NCBI RefSeq assembly: GCF_013034685.1
Contig: NZ_WQGO01000005.1
Coordinates: 186,001 to 250,000 of the forward strand
Reading direction: 5' to 3'
Length of the DNA: 64,000 nucleotides
Source of the DNA: Ruegeria lacuscaerulensis
Lineage (GTDB): Bacteria; Pseudomonadota; Alphaproteobacteria; Rhodobacterales; Rhodobacteraceae
Below, piece by piece: positions 26,101-34,868 of the stretch (position 1 is the first letter of the stretch; every line of letters begins with the position of its first letter). The position numbers and the translations under genes are program-made. The notes beneath the pieces are model-generated. The model saw only the letters and a list, made by a program, of their open reading frames with translations, searched no databases and was not told the DNA's origin.

Positions 26101-26501
26101 CTGGCCCCCTTCACGCCGTGAACGCGCCGCCCGACTGCCTCACCCAACAGGGCTGCGGCAAGGCCAAAGACAATCTCGGACGTGGCAACATAGACCGCGC
26201 CCCATGGGCTAGTTGAGGCGATCGCGGCCAGATCGGCCACGAAAGAGGAAAAGGTGGACAGCCCGCCGCAAAACCCCACAGCTCCCAGATGCAATACATG
26301 CGCATGAACCCGGTGCCGGATGGAATAGAGCCAGCCTAGAACGAAACAGGCAAGAACATTGATCCCGAAGGTCGTCGTTACGGCCAAGATACTGGGCAGC
26401 GGGACCGACAACCCTTCACGCAGCAGCGAACCTGCCGCGCCGCCGACAAAAACGGCAAGGAACATGCGCCCAATGTTGGGTTGAAGTTTGCTATCAGTCA
26501 C
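26097..26501 (-). CDS. crcB: CrcB/Fluc fluoride ion channel (first copy)
   Basis: A CrcB-family protein with GGAAGSLLREGLSV, TTFGINVLACFVLGWL and the core motif GFCGGLSTFSSFVADL. The start is uncertain: GTG at 26501 (VTDSKLQPNIGRM) has CAGGG a few bases before it, an internal ATG at 26465 gives a shorter protein, and an open frame continues to 26558. About 134 residues with the GTG. It is the upstream member of the pair. No convincing fluoride riboswitch was found in front of it. Confidence 0.9.
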   Translation of the reverse strand: MTDSKLQPNIGRMFLAVFVGGAAGSLLREGLSVPLPSILAVTTTFGINVLACFVLGWLYSIRHRVHAHVLHLGAVGFCGGLSTFSSFVADLAAIASTSPWGAVYVATSEIVFGLAAALLGEAVGRRVHGVKGAR

Positions 26502-26677
26502 AGACCCTGCCCAGTTCTTTGTGCCTATCGGCATACCCACTGGCTGGGGACGGATCAACCATCGACCGCCACTATCACGAATCCGCTGGAACAGGTGACA
26601 AATGGCATAAACGCTTGCAACAAAAGATCGAATTGCCCAACTTCCGATGTAACGCAGGCCAGTTCAGGAGAGCCCCA

Positions 26678-28258
26678 ATGATAGTCCGCCGACTCTATTA
26701 CTTTCTAAGCTGTGTTTGCCTGCCGCTGACCCTGATCCTTGGGTTTGTCTGGTCTCCGATCCATTGGCTGTTGATCTTGCTGATCCCCTACGCCGTGATC
26801 GGTCTGTACGACATACTGACGACGAAGCACAATGTTCTGAACAATTACCCGGTGCTTGGGCATTTTCGCTATATGCTGGAGTTTGTCAGCCCCGAAATCC
26901 GCCAGTATTTTGTGGAAACGAACGAAAGTGGCCGCCCCTATAACCGAATTGTTCGCGGGTTGGTCTATTCCCGCGCGAAAGGTCAGGTGGACACGCAGGC
27001 TTTTGGGACGCAGTACGATATCAATTCCGTGGGTTATCACCGCACCAATCACTCACTCGCCCCAAAACATGTGGACGAAAGCGAAGAGCGCGTTTTGCTG
27101 GGCGGTCCGCAATGCTCCCAGCCTTACAATGCTTCGCGCCTGAACGTGTCGGCGATGAGCTTTGGCGCGCTTAGTGCAAATGCGATCAGGGCTCTGAACG
27201 GCGGTGCCAAGGATGGAGGATTTGCTCATAACACTGGCGAGGGTGGTTTGTCTCCGCATCATCTGGCCGAGGGTGGGGATATCATCTGGCAGATCGGAAC
27301 CGGCTATTTTGGATGCCGCTCAGCGGATGGCGGGTTCGACAAGGACAAATTCGCCGAAAAGGCCAAAAAGGACGTTGTAAAGGCAATTGAGATCAAACTG
27401 TCGCAGGGGGCCAAGCCCTCGCATGGGGGGGTGTTGCCTGCCGCCAAGGTTGATGAGGAGATTGCTGAAATTCGTGGCGTTCCGGTGCACCAGGACGTCA
27501 TTTCGCCCCCCACGCACTCCGCCTTTGAGGGTCCGACCGGATTGATGCAGTTCGTTCAGCATCTGCGTGAGATGTCGGGTGGTAAGCCGGTTGGCTTCAA
27601 GCTATGCATCGGTCGCCCGTCGGAATTCATGGCAATCTGCAAAGCGATGCTTGAGACAGGCATTCTGCCAGATTTCATCACTATTGACGGGTCCGAAGGG
27701 GGCACTGGCGCGGCTCCGGTCGAGTTCACCAACCGTCTGGGCATGCCTCTGAACGAGGCATTGATCTTTGTGAACAATTGCCTGCGTGGCGCAGGGTTGC
27801 GCGACAAGATCCGGGTGATTTGTTCGGGCAAAGTGGCCACCGGTTATGACATGATCGAGAAATTCGCGCTTGGTGCGGATATGTGTAACGCGGCAAGGGC
27901 GATGATGTTTGCCATTGGTTGTATTCAGGCGCTGCATTGCAACACCAACCGCTGCCCATCCGGCGTCGCCACGCAGGACCCGGTTCGTGGTCGCGCCGTG
28001 AACGTGCCGCAGAAACGACAGCGGGTTCATCGCTATCACGACGCCACGTTGGAAAGTTTCCGCGAAATTCTGGGGGCCATGGGCAAAGAGAAAGTGTCCG
28101 AACTTAACCCCTCGGATATCCGGCGTCGTACAGCGGATGAGCGAGAGCACTCTTACGCAGAACTGTACGATATCGTGGATGAGGGTGCGTTCCTGGGCGA
28201 TGCCGTCCCGGATGAGTTCGCAGCCGATTGGAAAATCGCCTCGGCCCAGCATTTCTGA
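26678..28258 (+). CDS. FMN-binding glutamate synthase family protein
   Basis: A 526-residue protein with two N-terminal membrane helices (about 5-40, YYFLSCVCLPLTLILGFVWS and HWLLILLIPYAVIGLYDIL) followed by the glutamate-synthase central/FMN domain. Family motifs include LNVSAMSFGALSANAIRALN, GEGGLSPHH, SQGAKPSHGGVLPAAKV, DGSEGGTGAAPVEFTNRLG and CNTNRCPSGVATQDP, which supplies cluster-type cysteines. It lacks the glutaminase and GXGXG domains of true GltB, so it is a stand-alone alpha-subunit-like oxidoreductase of unknown substrate. Start at 26678 follows CAGGAGAG. Confidence 0.88.
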   Translation: MIVRRLYYFLSCVCLPLTLILGFVWSPIHWLLILLIPYAVIGLYDILTTKHNVLNNYPVLGHFRYMLEFVSPEIRQYFVETNESGRPYNRIVRGLVYSRAKGQVDTQAFGTQYDINSVGYHRTNHSLAPKHVDESEERVLLGGPQCSQPYNASRLNVSAMSFGALSANAIRALNGGAKDGGFAHNTGEGGLSPHHLAEGGDIIWQIGTGYFGCRSADGGFDKDKFAEKAKKDVVKAIEIKLSQGAKPSHGGVLPAAKVDEEIAEIRGVPVHQDVISPPTHSAFEGPTGLMQFVQHLREMSGGKPVGFKLCIGRPSEFMAICKAMLETGILPDFITIDGSEGGTGAAPVEFTNRLGMPLNEALIFVNNCLRGAGLRDKIRVICSGKVATGYDMIEKFALGADMCNAARAMMFAIGCIQALHCNTNRCPSGVATQDPVRGRAVNVPQKRQRVHRYHDATLESFREILGAMGKEKVSELNPSDIRRRTADEREHSYAELYDIVDEGAFLGDAVPDEFAADWKIASAQHF

Positions 28259-28313
28259 TTTTTTTCACGCGCGCGCCAAGGATTGACCTTTTCCATCCGT
28301 CTTACTCATCGTG

Positions 28314-28859
28314 ATGCGTATGGAAACATCGGATGAGGATCTGGCCCGGGCGGCGGCAAAAGGCGACGCGGACGCGTTCGCTTCTCTTTTGCGGCGCCAC
28401 TATGACCGGATTTTCCGGCTGTGTTTCCGGCTGACCGGGCGGGCGGATCAGGCTGAGGACCTGACGCAGGATATCTGCGCGGCGCTTCCTTTGAAAGTCC
28501 AGGCCTTTCAGGCGCGGGCCAAGTTCACCACATGGCTTTATCGTGTGGTAGTCAATGCAGCCGAGGATGCGCGTCGCCGCGCCACTTCTCACAGTCGCGT
28601 CGCAGCAGGGTGGGGCGACGTCGAACAGATGCGCCGGGCCGAAGCGACCGAGGCCGCCGAGGCCGTGGATTGGTTGCAAAGGGCAATGCGCAGCCTGCCG
28701 CAGGATTTGCAGGAGACGCTTGCCCTGACCCTTGAGGAAGAGATGACCCACGCGCAGGCGGCTGAGGTTCTGGGCGTGTCTGAAGGGACGGTCTCGTGGC
28801 GTATGTCGGACATCCGAAAGCGCTTGCGGGCCATGCGGCAAGAGGAATTGGACCAATGA
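28314..28859 (+). CDS. ECF-type RNA polymerase sigma factor (second)
   Basis: A 181-residue sigma factor. Region 2: ADAFASLLRRHYDRIFRLCF, QAEDLTQDIC and FTTWLYRVVVNAAEDARRR; region 4: LPQDLQETLALTLEEEMTHA, AAEVLGVSEGTVSWRMSDIR. Start could be ATG 28314 or 28320; neither has a good Shine-Dalgarno sequence and translation may be leaderless. The stop overlaps the start of the VWA protein (ATGA), which makes that membrane protein the natural candidate for its regulator. Confidence 0.85.
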   Translation: MRMETSDEDLARAAAKGDADAFASLLRRHYDRIFRLCFRLTGRADQAEDLTQDICAALPLKVQAFQARAKFTTWLYRVVVNAAEDARRRATSHSRVAAGWGDVEQMRRAEATEAAEAVDWLQRAMRSLPQDLQETLALTLEEEMTHAQAAEVLGVSEGTVSWRMSDIRKRLRAMRQEELDQ

Positions 28860-30772
28860 CCGACGATCTTGACCATCTCAAATCGCTGATGGATGCGGCA
28901 ACACCCGCCCCCGACAGCGCACGCCGGGCGAATAATCTGGACCGGGCACGAAAATCTTTTGCGCGTGCCCAAGGATCTCGCGTCGGCGCACGTCCCACCG
29001 TCAAGCGTGGCCCAGTAGCCCGCCTGACAGAAGGAGCGATTTTCATGCTGAATTCCCTGACTTCCCGTGGTGTTCTGACCGCTACAACAGCCCTTGGGGC
29101 TATCGCATTGGTGCTTATTGTCCCGCAGATGCAAACTGGCCCGCTGCGCGTGACGGACCAGATCGAAAGCCGGGTTGTTGAACCGGCACCCATCCCTCAG
29201 CCGTTGCCACAAGCCGAGGAAAAATTTGCCGACGCTATCGCCGCTGCCCCGCAGGCGCTGAGCAAGCGCGCGGAAGGTGCAAACAGCGAGCCGACGGTTC
29301 GCCTCGGTTGGGATAATGTCGCCGAGGTTGCCCGGATCGCCCCGGCTGCACCCGACGTCGTAGTCGCATCAACTCCGAACACAGAAGCCTTCGCAAACGC
29401 CGATAGCAATCCACTGAAAGTCACGGCCGAGGACCCAGTTTCGACCTTCTCGATCGACGTCGACACGGCATCCTATGCGATTGTCCGGTCCTCGCTGTTG
29501 AATGGTCAGATGCCACCGAAAGACGCGGTGCGGGTGGAAGAGATGGTGAATTACTTCCCCTACGCCTATCCGGCACCCGATGGTGAGGCCCCGTTTCGTC
29601 CGACGATCACGGTCAGCCCGACGCCTTGGAACGCGGGAACGCAGCTTGTGCATATCGGTATTCAGGGCGCGCTGCCCCAGATTGCCGAACGTCCGCCCCT
29701 GAATCTTGTGTTTTTGATCGACAGTTCAGGCTCGATGCAGGATGCAAACAAGCTGCCGCTTCTTAAACAGTCTTTCCGGCTGTTGCTGTCGGAACTTGGG
29801 CCTGAAGATCAGGTCTCAATCGTGACCTATGCGGGCAATACAGGACAGGTGCTGGAACCGACCCGGGCCACCGAGCGGAGTAAGATTTTGGCGGCGCTGG
29901 ATAAGCTCGAGGCTGGAGGCGGGACCGCCGGACAAGCCGGGTTGCAACAGGCCTATCAGGTGGCCGGGGAGATTGCGTCGGATGGCGAGGTGACGCGGGT
30001 CGTTCTGGCAACAGACGGTGATTTCAATGTGGGGCTGTCGGATCCGGAGGCTTTGAAGGACTTCATCGCTCGGAAACGCGACAGCGGAACTTATCTGAGC
30101 GTTTTGGGCTTTGGACGCGGCAATCTGGATGATGCCACGATGCAGGCGCTGGCGCAGAACGGGAACGGGCAGGCGGCCTATATCGACACGCTGGGCGAGG
30201 CGCGCAAAGTGCTGGTCGATCAACTGACCGGCGCGCTGTTTCCGATTGCCAATGATGTCAAAATTCAGGTCGAGTTCAACCCCGCGCAAATCGCCGAATA
30301 TCGCCTGATTGGCTATGAGACGCGGGCACTTCGGCGTCAGGACTTTGACAATGATGCAATCGATGCAGGCGATATCGGGGCAGGGCACAGTGTGACTGCG
30401 ATTTACGAAGTCACACCTGTCGGCTCCGACGCGATCCGCAATGGTCCCTTGCGCTATGGCGCGTCTCAGGTGGTCGCGGATACGGACGAGGAGATCGGAT
30501 ATTTCAAATTGCGCTACAAGCAACCCGGATCGGACCGCAGCCAGTTGATCGAAAACCCTATTCGTTTCGACCAGGGCGTTTTGACGGACGATGTCGCGTT
30601 TTCCCACGCGATTGCGGGATACGCCCAGGCGCTGCGGGGCGGTGAATATCTGGGCAATTGGTCTTATCCGCAAGCCATCGATATGGCCACGGCGGCACGG
30701 GGGGACGATCCGTTTGGATACAGGGCCGAGGCAATCATGTTGATGCGCCTGGCCCAGTCCTTGGCCGATTAG
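28856..30772 (+). CDS. Membrane-anchored von Willebrand factor A protein (YfbK/DUF3520 type), possible anti-sigma
   Basis: A 638-residue protein. A 70-residue cytoplasmic N-terminus is followed by one membrane helix (about 73-92, VLTATTALGAIALVLIVPQM). A YfbK-type N-terminal domain has FSIDVDTASYAIVRSSLLNG and VRVEEMVNYFPYAYP. The VWA domain has an intact MIDAS: D289, S291 and S293 in FLIDSSGSM, then TDGDFNVG. The C-terminal DUF3520-like part contains DEEIGYFKLRYKQPG. VWA domains bind partners through a metal; the arrangement behind an ECF sigma gene suggests the N-terminal segment binds that sigma factor (inference). The last four bases overlap the convergent lipoprotein gene. Confidence 0.82.
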   Translation: MTDDLDHLKSLMDAATPAPDSARRANNLDRARKSFARAQGSRVGARPTVKRGPVARLTEGAIFMLNSLTSRGVLTATTALGAIALVLIVPQMQTGPLRVTDQIESRVVEPAPIPQPLPQAEEKFADAIAAAPQALSKRAEGANSEPTVRLGWDNVAEVARIAPAAPDVVVASTPNTEAFANADSNPLKVTAEDPVSTFSIDVDTASYAIVRSSLLNGQMPPKDAVRVEEMVNYFPYAYPAPDGEAPFRPTITVSPTPWNAGTQLVHIGIQGALPQIAERPPLNLVFLIDSSGSMQDANKLPLLKQSFRLLLSELGPEDQVSIVTYAGNTGQVLEPTRATERSKILAALDKLEAGGGTAGQAGLQQAYQVAGEIASDGEVTRVVLATDGDFNVGLSDPEALKDFIARKRDSGTYLSVLGFGRGNLDDATMQALAQNGNGQAAYIDTLGEARKVLVDQLTGALFPIANDVKIQVEFNPAQIAEYRLIGYETRALRRQDFDNDAIDAGDIGAGHSVTAIYEVTPVGSDAIRNGPLRYGASQVVADTDEEIGYFKLRYKQPGSDRSQLIENPIRFDQGVLTDDVAFSHAIAGYAQALRGGEYLGNWSYPQAIDMATAARGDDPFGYRAEAIMLMRLAQSLAD

Positions 30773-31419
30773 AACGACCTTGGGTTATTGGTCGAGTGTG
30801 TGTGTATTCTTCGAACGCTCCACTCGACCGCGTCGCGCATGGTTTTGCCCAGGGCGATATCGAAAGCGTTGACCAGATCCGGGGTTTGTTCACTTTCGGC
30901 AATCACGGCTTCCTGAAACGAACCCGACGCTATGATCTTGTCTTCGAACTCGTCGATTATCTTGATGTTCATGCGCACTTCTATGCGAACGGTCGACTCG
31001 CCATCGGTGCCGCTGACGACTATGCCCTGAAACTCGCGCAGATCGGGGACGATGACATAATCTGCTCGAAGGCCAACAGTGGACCGTCCAACCGCGGCCA
31101 CTTTGCCGCTGTTTTCATAGCTTTCAACCATTAGCGCCTGCACGATCAGGGGAGCTCGGTCGACCCAACGCGCGCGGGACAGGTACTGTACTTGCAGATG
31201 CGAAGGCTGGATCGCAATCTGATCCGTATTGACCGCCGCCGTTGCGGTCGGCTCTTCTACAACGATCTGTTTCTGTACGCGTGGCAGCGACGATGAAAAC
31301 GTGCTTTTAGGCGTCAGCAGATACAGGTCGTTGGGCTTTGACGCCTGTTGCAACGTACCCAGCCCGGTGCATCCAGCCAGAACCACTGCCGCCAGAACGA
31401 AAGGAAGAAACCTGATCAT
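30769..31419 (-). CDS. ABC-type transport auxiliary lipoprotein (PqiC/Mla-associated)
   Basis: A 216-residue lipoprotein. Signal MIRFLPFVLAAVVLAGC ends in a lipobox (LAGC, Cys 17). The mature part has YLLTPKSTF, IQPSHLQVQYLSRARWVDRA and an end section LVNAFDIALGKTMRDAVEW, characteristic of the ABC_trans_aux/PqiC family. It works at the outer membrane with MlaD/Mce-type lipid carriers. It overlaps the mlaD-like gene by four bases and closes that operon. Confidence 0.86.
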   Translation of the reverse strand: MIRFLPFVLAAVVLAGCTGLGTLQQASKPNDLYLLTPKSTFSSSLPRVQKQIVVEEPTATAAVNTDQIAIQPSHLQVQYLSRARWVDRAPLIVQALMVESYENSGKVAAVGRSTVGLRADYVIVPDLREFQGIVVSGTDGESTVRIEVRMNIKIIDEFEDKIIASGSFQEAVIAESEQTPDLVNAFDIALGKTMRDAVEWSVRRIHTHSTNNPRSF

Positions 31420-32732
31420 TGGCGAAACTCCGATGCTTGAGTGCCCAGCAGGAACCGCGCGGGGTCACGTTCAACCTTGTCGACCAGCCGATCCAGAGTG
31501 ACCACCAAACGTTGGGATTGCTCGATGAACCGGGTGAATTGGGGCAGGCCAACGCGCATGAAATCCGAAATCTGACGGCGATTTTCCTGGACGATTCCGT
31601 CAATCGTTCCCAGCAGGTTCGAGGCCGATTCCGACGCGCTGAGGATATCCTCGGAAATCTCGTCCAGCCTGTCGGTGAAGCTGGTGACAGTGGTTGCCAC
31701 CTGATTGGCGGCGTTGCGGATGTCGGCCATGACAGCGCCCACGTCTTCGTTGATCACGCGATTGGCTGAATCAAAGGCGCTCTCGGCTGATGTCAGTGTG
31801 CCTTTTGCTGTGTCCATTGCACCGGTGATAGAGCCGAGTGTTTCGTTGGCATTCAGGAAGGTTTCCGTGGCAGTCGCAAGCGCCACGCTGCCTTCATCTG
31901 ACAGGCCAGACAGATTTTCTGCCAGAGATGAGGCGCGGTCAATAAACGGTCTCAGATCCTGCTGGATAACCTGGTCTGCGGTCTCAAAAGTCGTCTTGGC
32001 GCTATCCAGCGCGGCGGCAGCGGATTCAGAGGCCGTCTTGACGCTATTCAGTGTATCGGTTCCGGTGGTCAGAGTGGTCTCGGCCGTATCGGCGAGCTGA
32101 TCCAGACGTTTGGAGAAGTCCGAAATCTCTCGCGCAGCGCCGCCCAGATCGGCCGAGAGGGATTCGAAATCTGACAGGGTCTTGTCCAGCCGCCCGGTGG
32201 CCGAGGCGACGTTGGCCAGAATATCGGAAACGGCCTGTCGGTTTTTTTCGTCTACAACCTCGTTGATGTCTTCAAGCAGGGTGATGGCTTTCTCCATCAA
32301 CAAAGGCGCGCCTTCGAAGAGGGACTGAATGGCGCTGCGTTTGCTTTGAATCAGGCTGTTCTGCGGTAGGCGTTCTGCGGTTGACGATCCACCGGTCAGT
32401 TCCACGAAACTAACGCCGGTCACCCCAAGCGATTGCAATTGCGCAATAGTTTCGGATGTCACCGGGATTTCCGCGTCCACCTCAAGACGGACTCGTACTT
32501 TCGAAGGATCGTCCTCATCCAGCTCCAGCGAAATGACCTGTCCGACGGGCAACCCGTTATAGCTGACCCCACCGGCGGCGGAGAGGCCCGAGACATTGTC
32601 GAACAGCACCTCATAATACGCGTATTGGCGCGAGATTTCGAATTTGGCGAGCCAAAGGAAGAACCCGAACGCACCAAGAATGCCCGCAAGCGTGAAGGCA
32701 CCGATCAGGATATAATTTGCTCGGGTCTCCAT
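31416..32732 (-). CDS. mlaD: MlaD/Mce-family lipid transport protein with long coiled coil
   Basis: A 438-residue protein anchored by one N-terminal helix (METRANYILIGAFTLAGILG). The MCE domain spans about 38-115 (YYEVLFDNVSGLSAAGGVSY, GVTGVSFVELTGG). The remaining 300 residues are heptad-rich helix (DKTLSDFESLSADLGGAARE, TDRLDEISEDILSASESASN), forming a coiled coil much longer than in E. coli MlaD (about 183 residues) and more like PqiB/LetB or actinobacterial Mce proteins. Such tubes move phospholipids across the periplasm. Start 32732 sits five bases after the ATPase stop. Confidence 0.9.
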   Translation of the reverse strand: METRANYILIGAFTLAGILGAFGFFLWLAKFEISRQYAYYEVLFDNVSGLSAAGGVSYNGLPVGQVISLELDEDDPSKVRVRLEVDAEIPVTSETIAQLQSLGVTGVSFVELTGGSSTAERLPQNSLIQSKRSAIQSLFEGAPLLMEKAITLLEDINEVVDEKNRQAVSDILANVASATGRLDKTLSDFESLSADLGGAAREISDFSKRLDQLADTAETTLTTGTDTLNSVKTASESAAAALDSAKTTFETADQVIQQDLRPFIDRASSLAENLSGLSDEGSVALATATETFLNANETLGSITGAMDTAKGTLTSAESAFDSANRVINEDVGAVMADIRNAANQVATTVTSFTDRLDEISEDILSASESASNLLGTIDGIVQENRRQISDFMRVGLPQFTRFIEQSQRLVVTLDRLVDKVERDPARFLLGTQASEFRQ

Positions 32733-32737
32733 TGCCT

Positions 32738-33553
32738 TTACCTGCCTAGCCCTTTTTCTTGTGCCGCGCGTGCCCTTGGGCCGGTGAAATATTCTTGCAC
32801 CCAAGGATGATCGACTTTGGTCATTTCTTCAATCGGACCTTCAACCAGGACGCGTTTTTCTGCAAGTACGGCAATCCGGTCACAGATGGCATAAAGGCTG
32901 TCCAAATCATGAGTTACCATGAAAACGGTCAGCCCAAGCGCGTGTTGCAACTCGCCGATCAGATCGTCATAGGCGGCGGCCCCGATCGGGTCCAAACCGG
33001 CGGTGGGTTCGTCCAGAAAGACAATCTCGGGGTCCAGCGCAAGCGCACGTGCAAGGGCGGCGCGTTTACGCATCCCTCCGGACAATTCGGACGGAAACTT
33101 GCCGCAGCTAAATTGTGGCAGGCCGACAAGGCTGATCTTGAGGTTTCCTAATGCGCACATCAGGCTTTCACTAAGGCCCGTGTGTTCGCGAAGCGGCGCC
33201 ATGATGTTTTGCAACACGGTCAGAGAGGAAAACAGCGCGCCATCCTGAAACGCAACGCCCCAGCGCTGTTCAATCTGGCGGCGCTCCTGTTCGGGGCCGT
33301 TCACAACATCGACGCCCAGAACCTCGATACTGCCAGCGGCCGGTTTGTTTAGCCCAACGATCGTGCGCAGAAGAACGGATTTCCCGGTGCCTGATCCGCC
33401 GACGATGCCCAGAACTTCACCGCGCCAGACATCTAAATCCAGATTTTGATGCACGATCTGAGGGCCGAATTGGTTGGTCAGGTTGCGCACGCGGATAACA
33501 GCTTCGCGCTGTGTGTCCGCCTTTTGGCTGTGCTGCGGCAAAGTCCCGTCCAT
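32738..33553 (-). CDS. mlaF: MlaF-type ABC transporter ATPase
   Basis: A 271-residue ATPase energising phospholipid transport. Walker A GGSGTGKSVLLR, Q-loop VAFQDGALFSSLTV (the MlaF-type wording), signature LSGGMRKRAALARAL and Walker B IVFLDEPTAGLDPIGA are complete, followed by THDLDSLYAI. ATG at 33553 follows the permease stop by one base; a GTG at 33562 is an alternative and would overlap it. The operon order permease-ATPase-MCE-lipoprotein is the classic Mla/Mce set. Confidence 0.93.
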   Translation of the reverse strand: MDGTLPQHSQKADTQREAVIRVRNLTNQFGPQIVHQNLDLDVWRGEVLGIVGGSGTGKSVLLRTIVGLNKPAAGSIEVLGVDVVNGPEQERRQIEQRWGVAFQDGALFSSLTVLQNIMAPLREHTGLSESLMCALGNLKISLVGLPQFSCGKFPSELSGGMRKRAALARALALDPEIVFLDEPTAGLDPIGAAAYDDLIGELQHALGLTVFMVTHDLDSLYAICDRIAVLAEKRVLVEGPIEEMTKVDHPWVQEYFTGPRARAAQEKGLGR

Positions 33554-33554
33554 G

Positions 33555-34679
33555 TCAGACACCCATCACCGAAAAGAAGATGGAAAACAAGGCGTCCAAC
33601 GCGATCACCATAAAAATGGATTGAACCACAGACGCCGTTGTACGCTGCCCAACGCTTTGGGCCGAACCCTTGACCTGTAACGCCTGCCAGCAGGCAATCA
33701 CCCCGATCACAAGCGCAAAGAAAGGGGCCTTGATCATGCCGATGGCAAATTGCCAGATGCCTGTGTTTTCTTTCAGACGCGTGGCGAACATGCCGGGGCT
33801 GACGCCCAGATCAATCCAGCTCATCAATCCGCCGCCGATCAGGGCCGCCATATTGGCAATGAACCCCAGAATGGGCAGCATGACCAGCAATGCCATGACG
33901 CGGGGTATGACCAGAACTTCGATCGGATCCAGGCCGAGGGTCCTCATCGCGTCAATCTCTTCTTGCACTTTCATCGACCCGATCGAGGCCGTAAAGGCCG
34001 AGCCAGAGCGGCCCGCCACGATGATGGCCGTGAGCAAAATGCCCAGTTCCCGAAGGACCGAGATCGAGATCAACTCGACCACGAAGATCTCGGCTCCGAA
34101 TTGCTTCAGCTGGGTTGCGCCCTGAAACGCCAGAACCACCCCGATCAGAAAGCCCATCAGCGCGACTATTGGAATGGCGCGAAAGCCGGTTTCCTCCATT
34201 TGCGACACAAGCGCGGCACCGCGCAGTCGTCGAGGCATCATTAAGGTGCGCATCAACCGGTGCAGGGTCATCCCAAGGAATTCCAGCATCGACAGCGTGT
34301 CTTTCCACCCTCCTGCAGTCCGCTTGCCCAGACTTTCGATCCAATCTGCAAAACTGCGACTAGTGTCTTCTGATTCCGGATCCTCGGGGATGTTGCGTGT
34401 GACCGTCTCGATCAGGTCGGAATACGCGGGCAACGCCCCTTGAAACCGCACCTCGGCTCCGGCCAGTTTCGCCCTATGCGCAAGGTCGGCAACCACCCAA
34501 GCCCCACTGGTGTCCAGCGCCTGGATTCCAGACAGATCAATGATCAGATTGCTATCGTCAGGCTTATACGCAGCAAAGCTCTGTTCGACGCTACTGAGTG
34601 TCTGAGTCAGCAAGTCTCCGGACACCCGAAGGTAAACGCCGTCGGCGCTTGTTTCCGAATTCAGGCTAGGTCGCGTCAT
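33555..34679 (-). CDS. mlaE: MlaE-type permease with fused N-terminal STAS domain
   Basis: A 374-residue protein. Residues 1-110 form a STAS domain (VSGDLLTQTLSSVEQSFAAY, LSGIQALDTSGAWVVADLAH), equivalent to the separate MlaB of E. coli. The permease half (about 150-374) has the MlaE signature MGFLIGVVLAFQGATQLKQF, RELGILLTAIIVAGRSGSAF and EEIDAMRTLGLDPIEVLVIP. The MlaB-MlaE fusion is known in alphaproteobacteria. Start at 34679 is the first Met that gives a clean STAS N-terminus. It is the first gene of the operon. Confidence 0.92.
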   Translation of the reverse strand: MTRPSLNSETSADGVYLRVSGDLLTQTLSSVEQSFAAYKPDDSNLIIDLSGIQALDTSGAWVVADLAHRAKLAGAEVRFQGALPAYSDLIETVTRNIPEDPESEDTSRSFADWIESLGKRTAGGWKDTLSMLEFLGMTLHRLMRTLMMPRRLRGAALVSQMEETGFRAIPIVALMGFLIGVVLAFQGATQLKQFGAEIFVVELISISVLRELGILLTAIIVAGRSGSAFTASIGSMKVQEEIDAMRTLGLDPIEVLVIPRVMALLVMLPILGFIANMAALIGGGLMSWIDLGVSPGMFATRLKENTGIWQFAIGMIKAPFFALVIGVIACWQALQVKGSAQSVGQRTTASVVQSIFMVIALDALFSIFFSVMGV

Positions 34680-34868
34680 GGCTGTATGTGATGTAAAACA
34701 GTGTGGGGCTGCAATGTAATTTTTTGGGAAGAAGCAATTTTGTCCCTGCATCATGTCGTGAATGCGACAAGCCCCAAAGCCAGATTGCGCATGGTCTATA
34801 CCTATTGCTCAATTCACCTGTTCAGGACAGTGTGGCCGCAGGTTAAATTCGGGTTTGAGAGAATTGAC

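Noticed and set aside
26502-26640. Possible fluoride riboswitch before the crcB pair
   Set aside because: A GGCGG/CCGTC stem and a GATGG segment are present on the reverse strand, but the required pseudoknot partner and the conserved terminal segment of the crcB motif are not.
28261-28313. TTGACC sequence before the second sigma gene as a promoter
   Set aside because: No acceptable -10 element at the right distance before the start codon.
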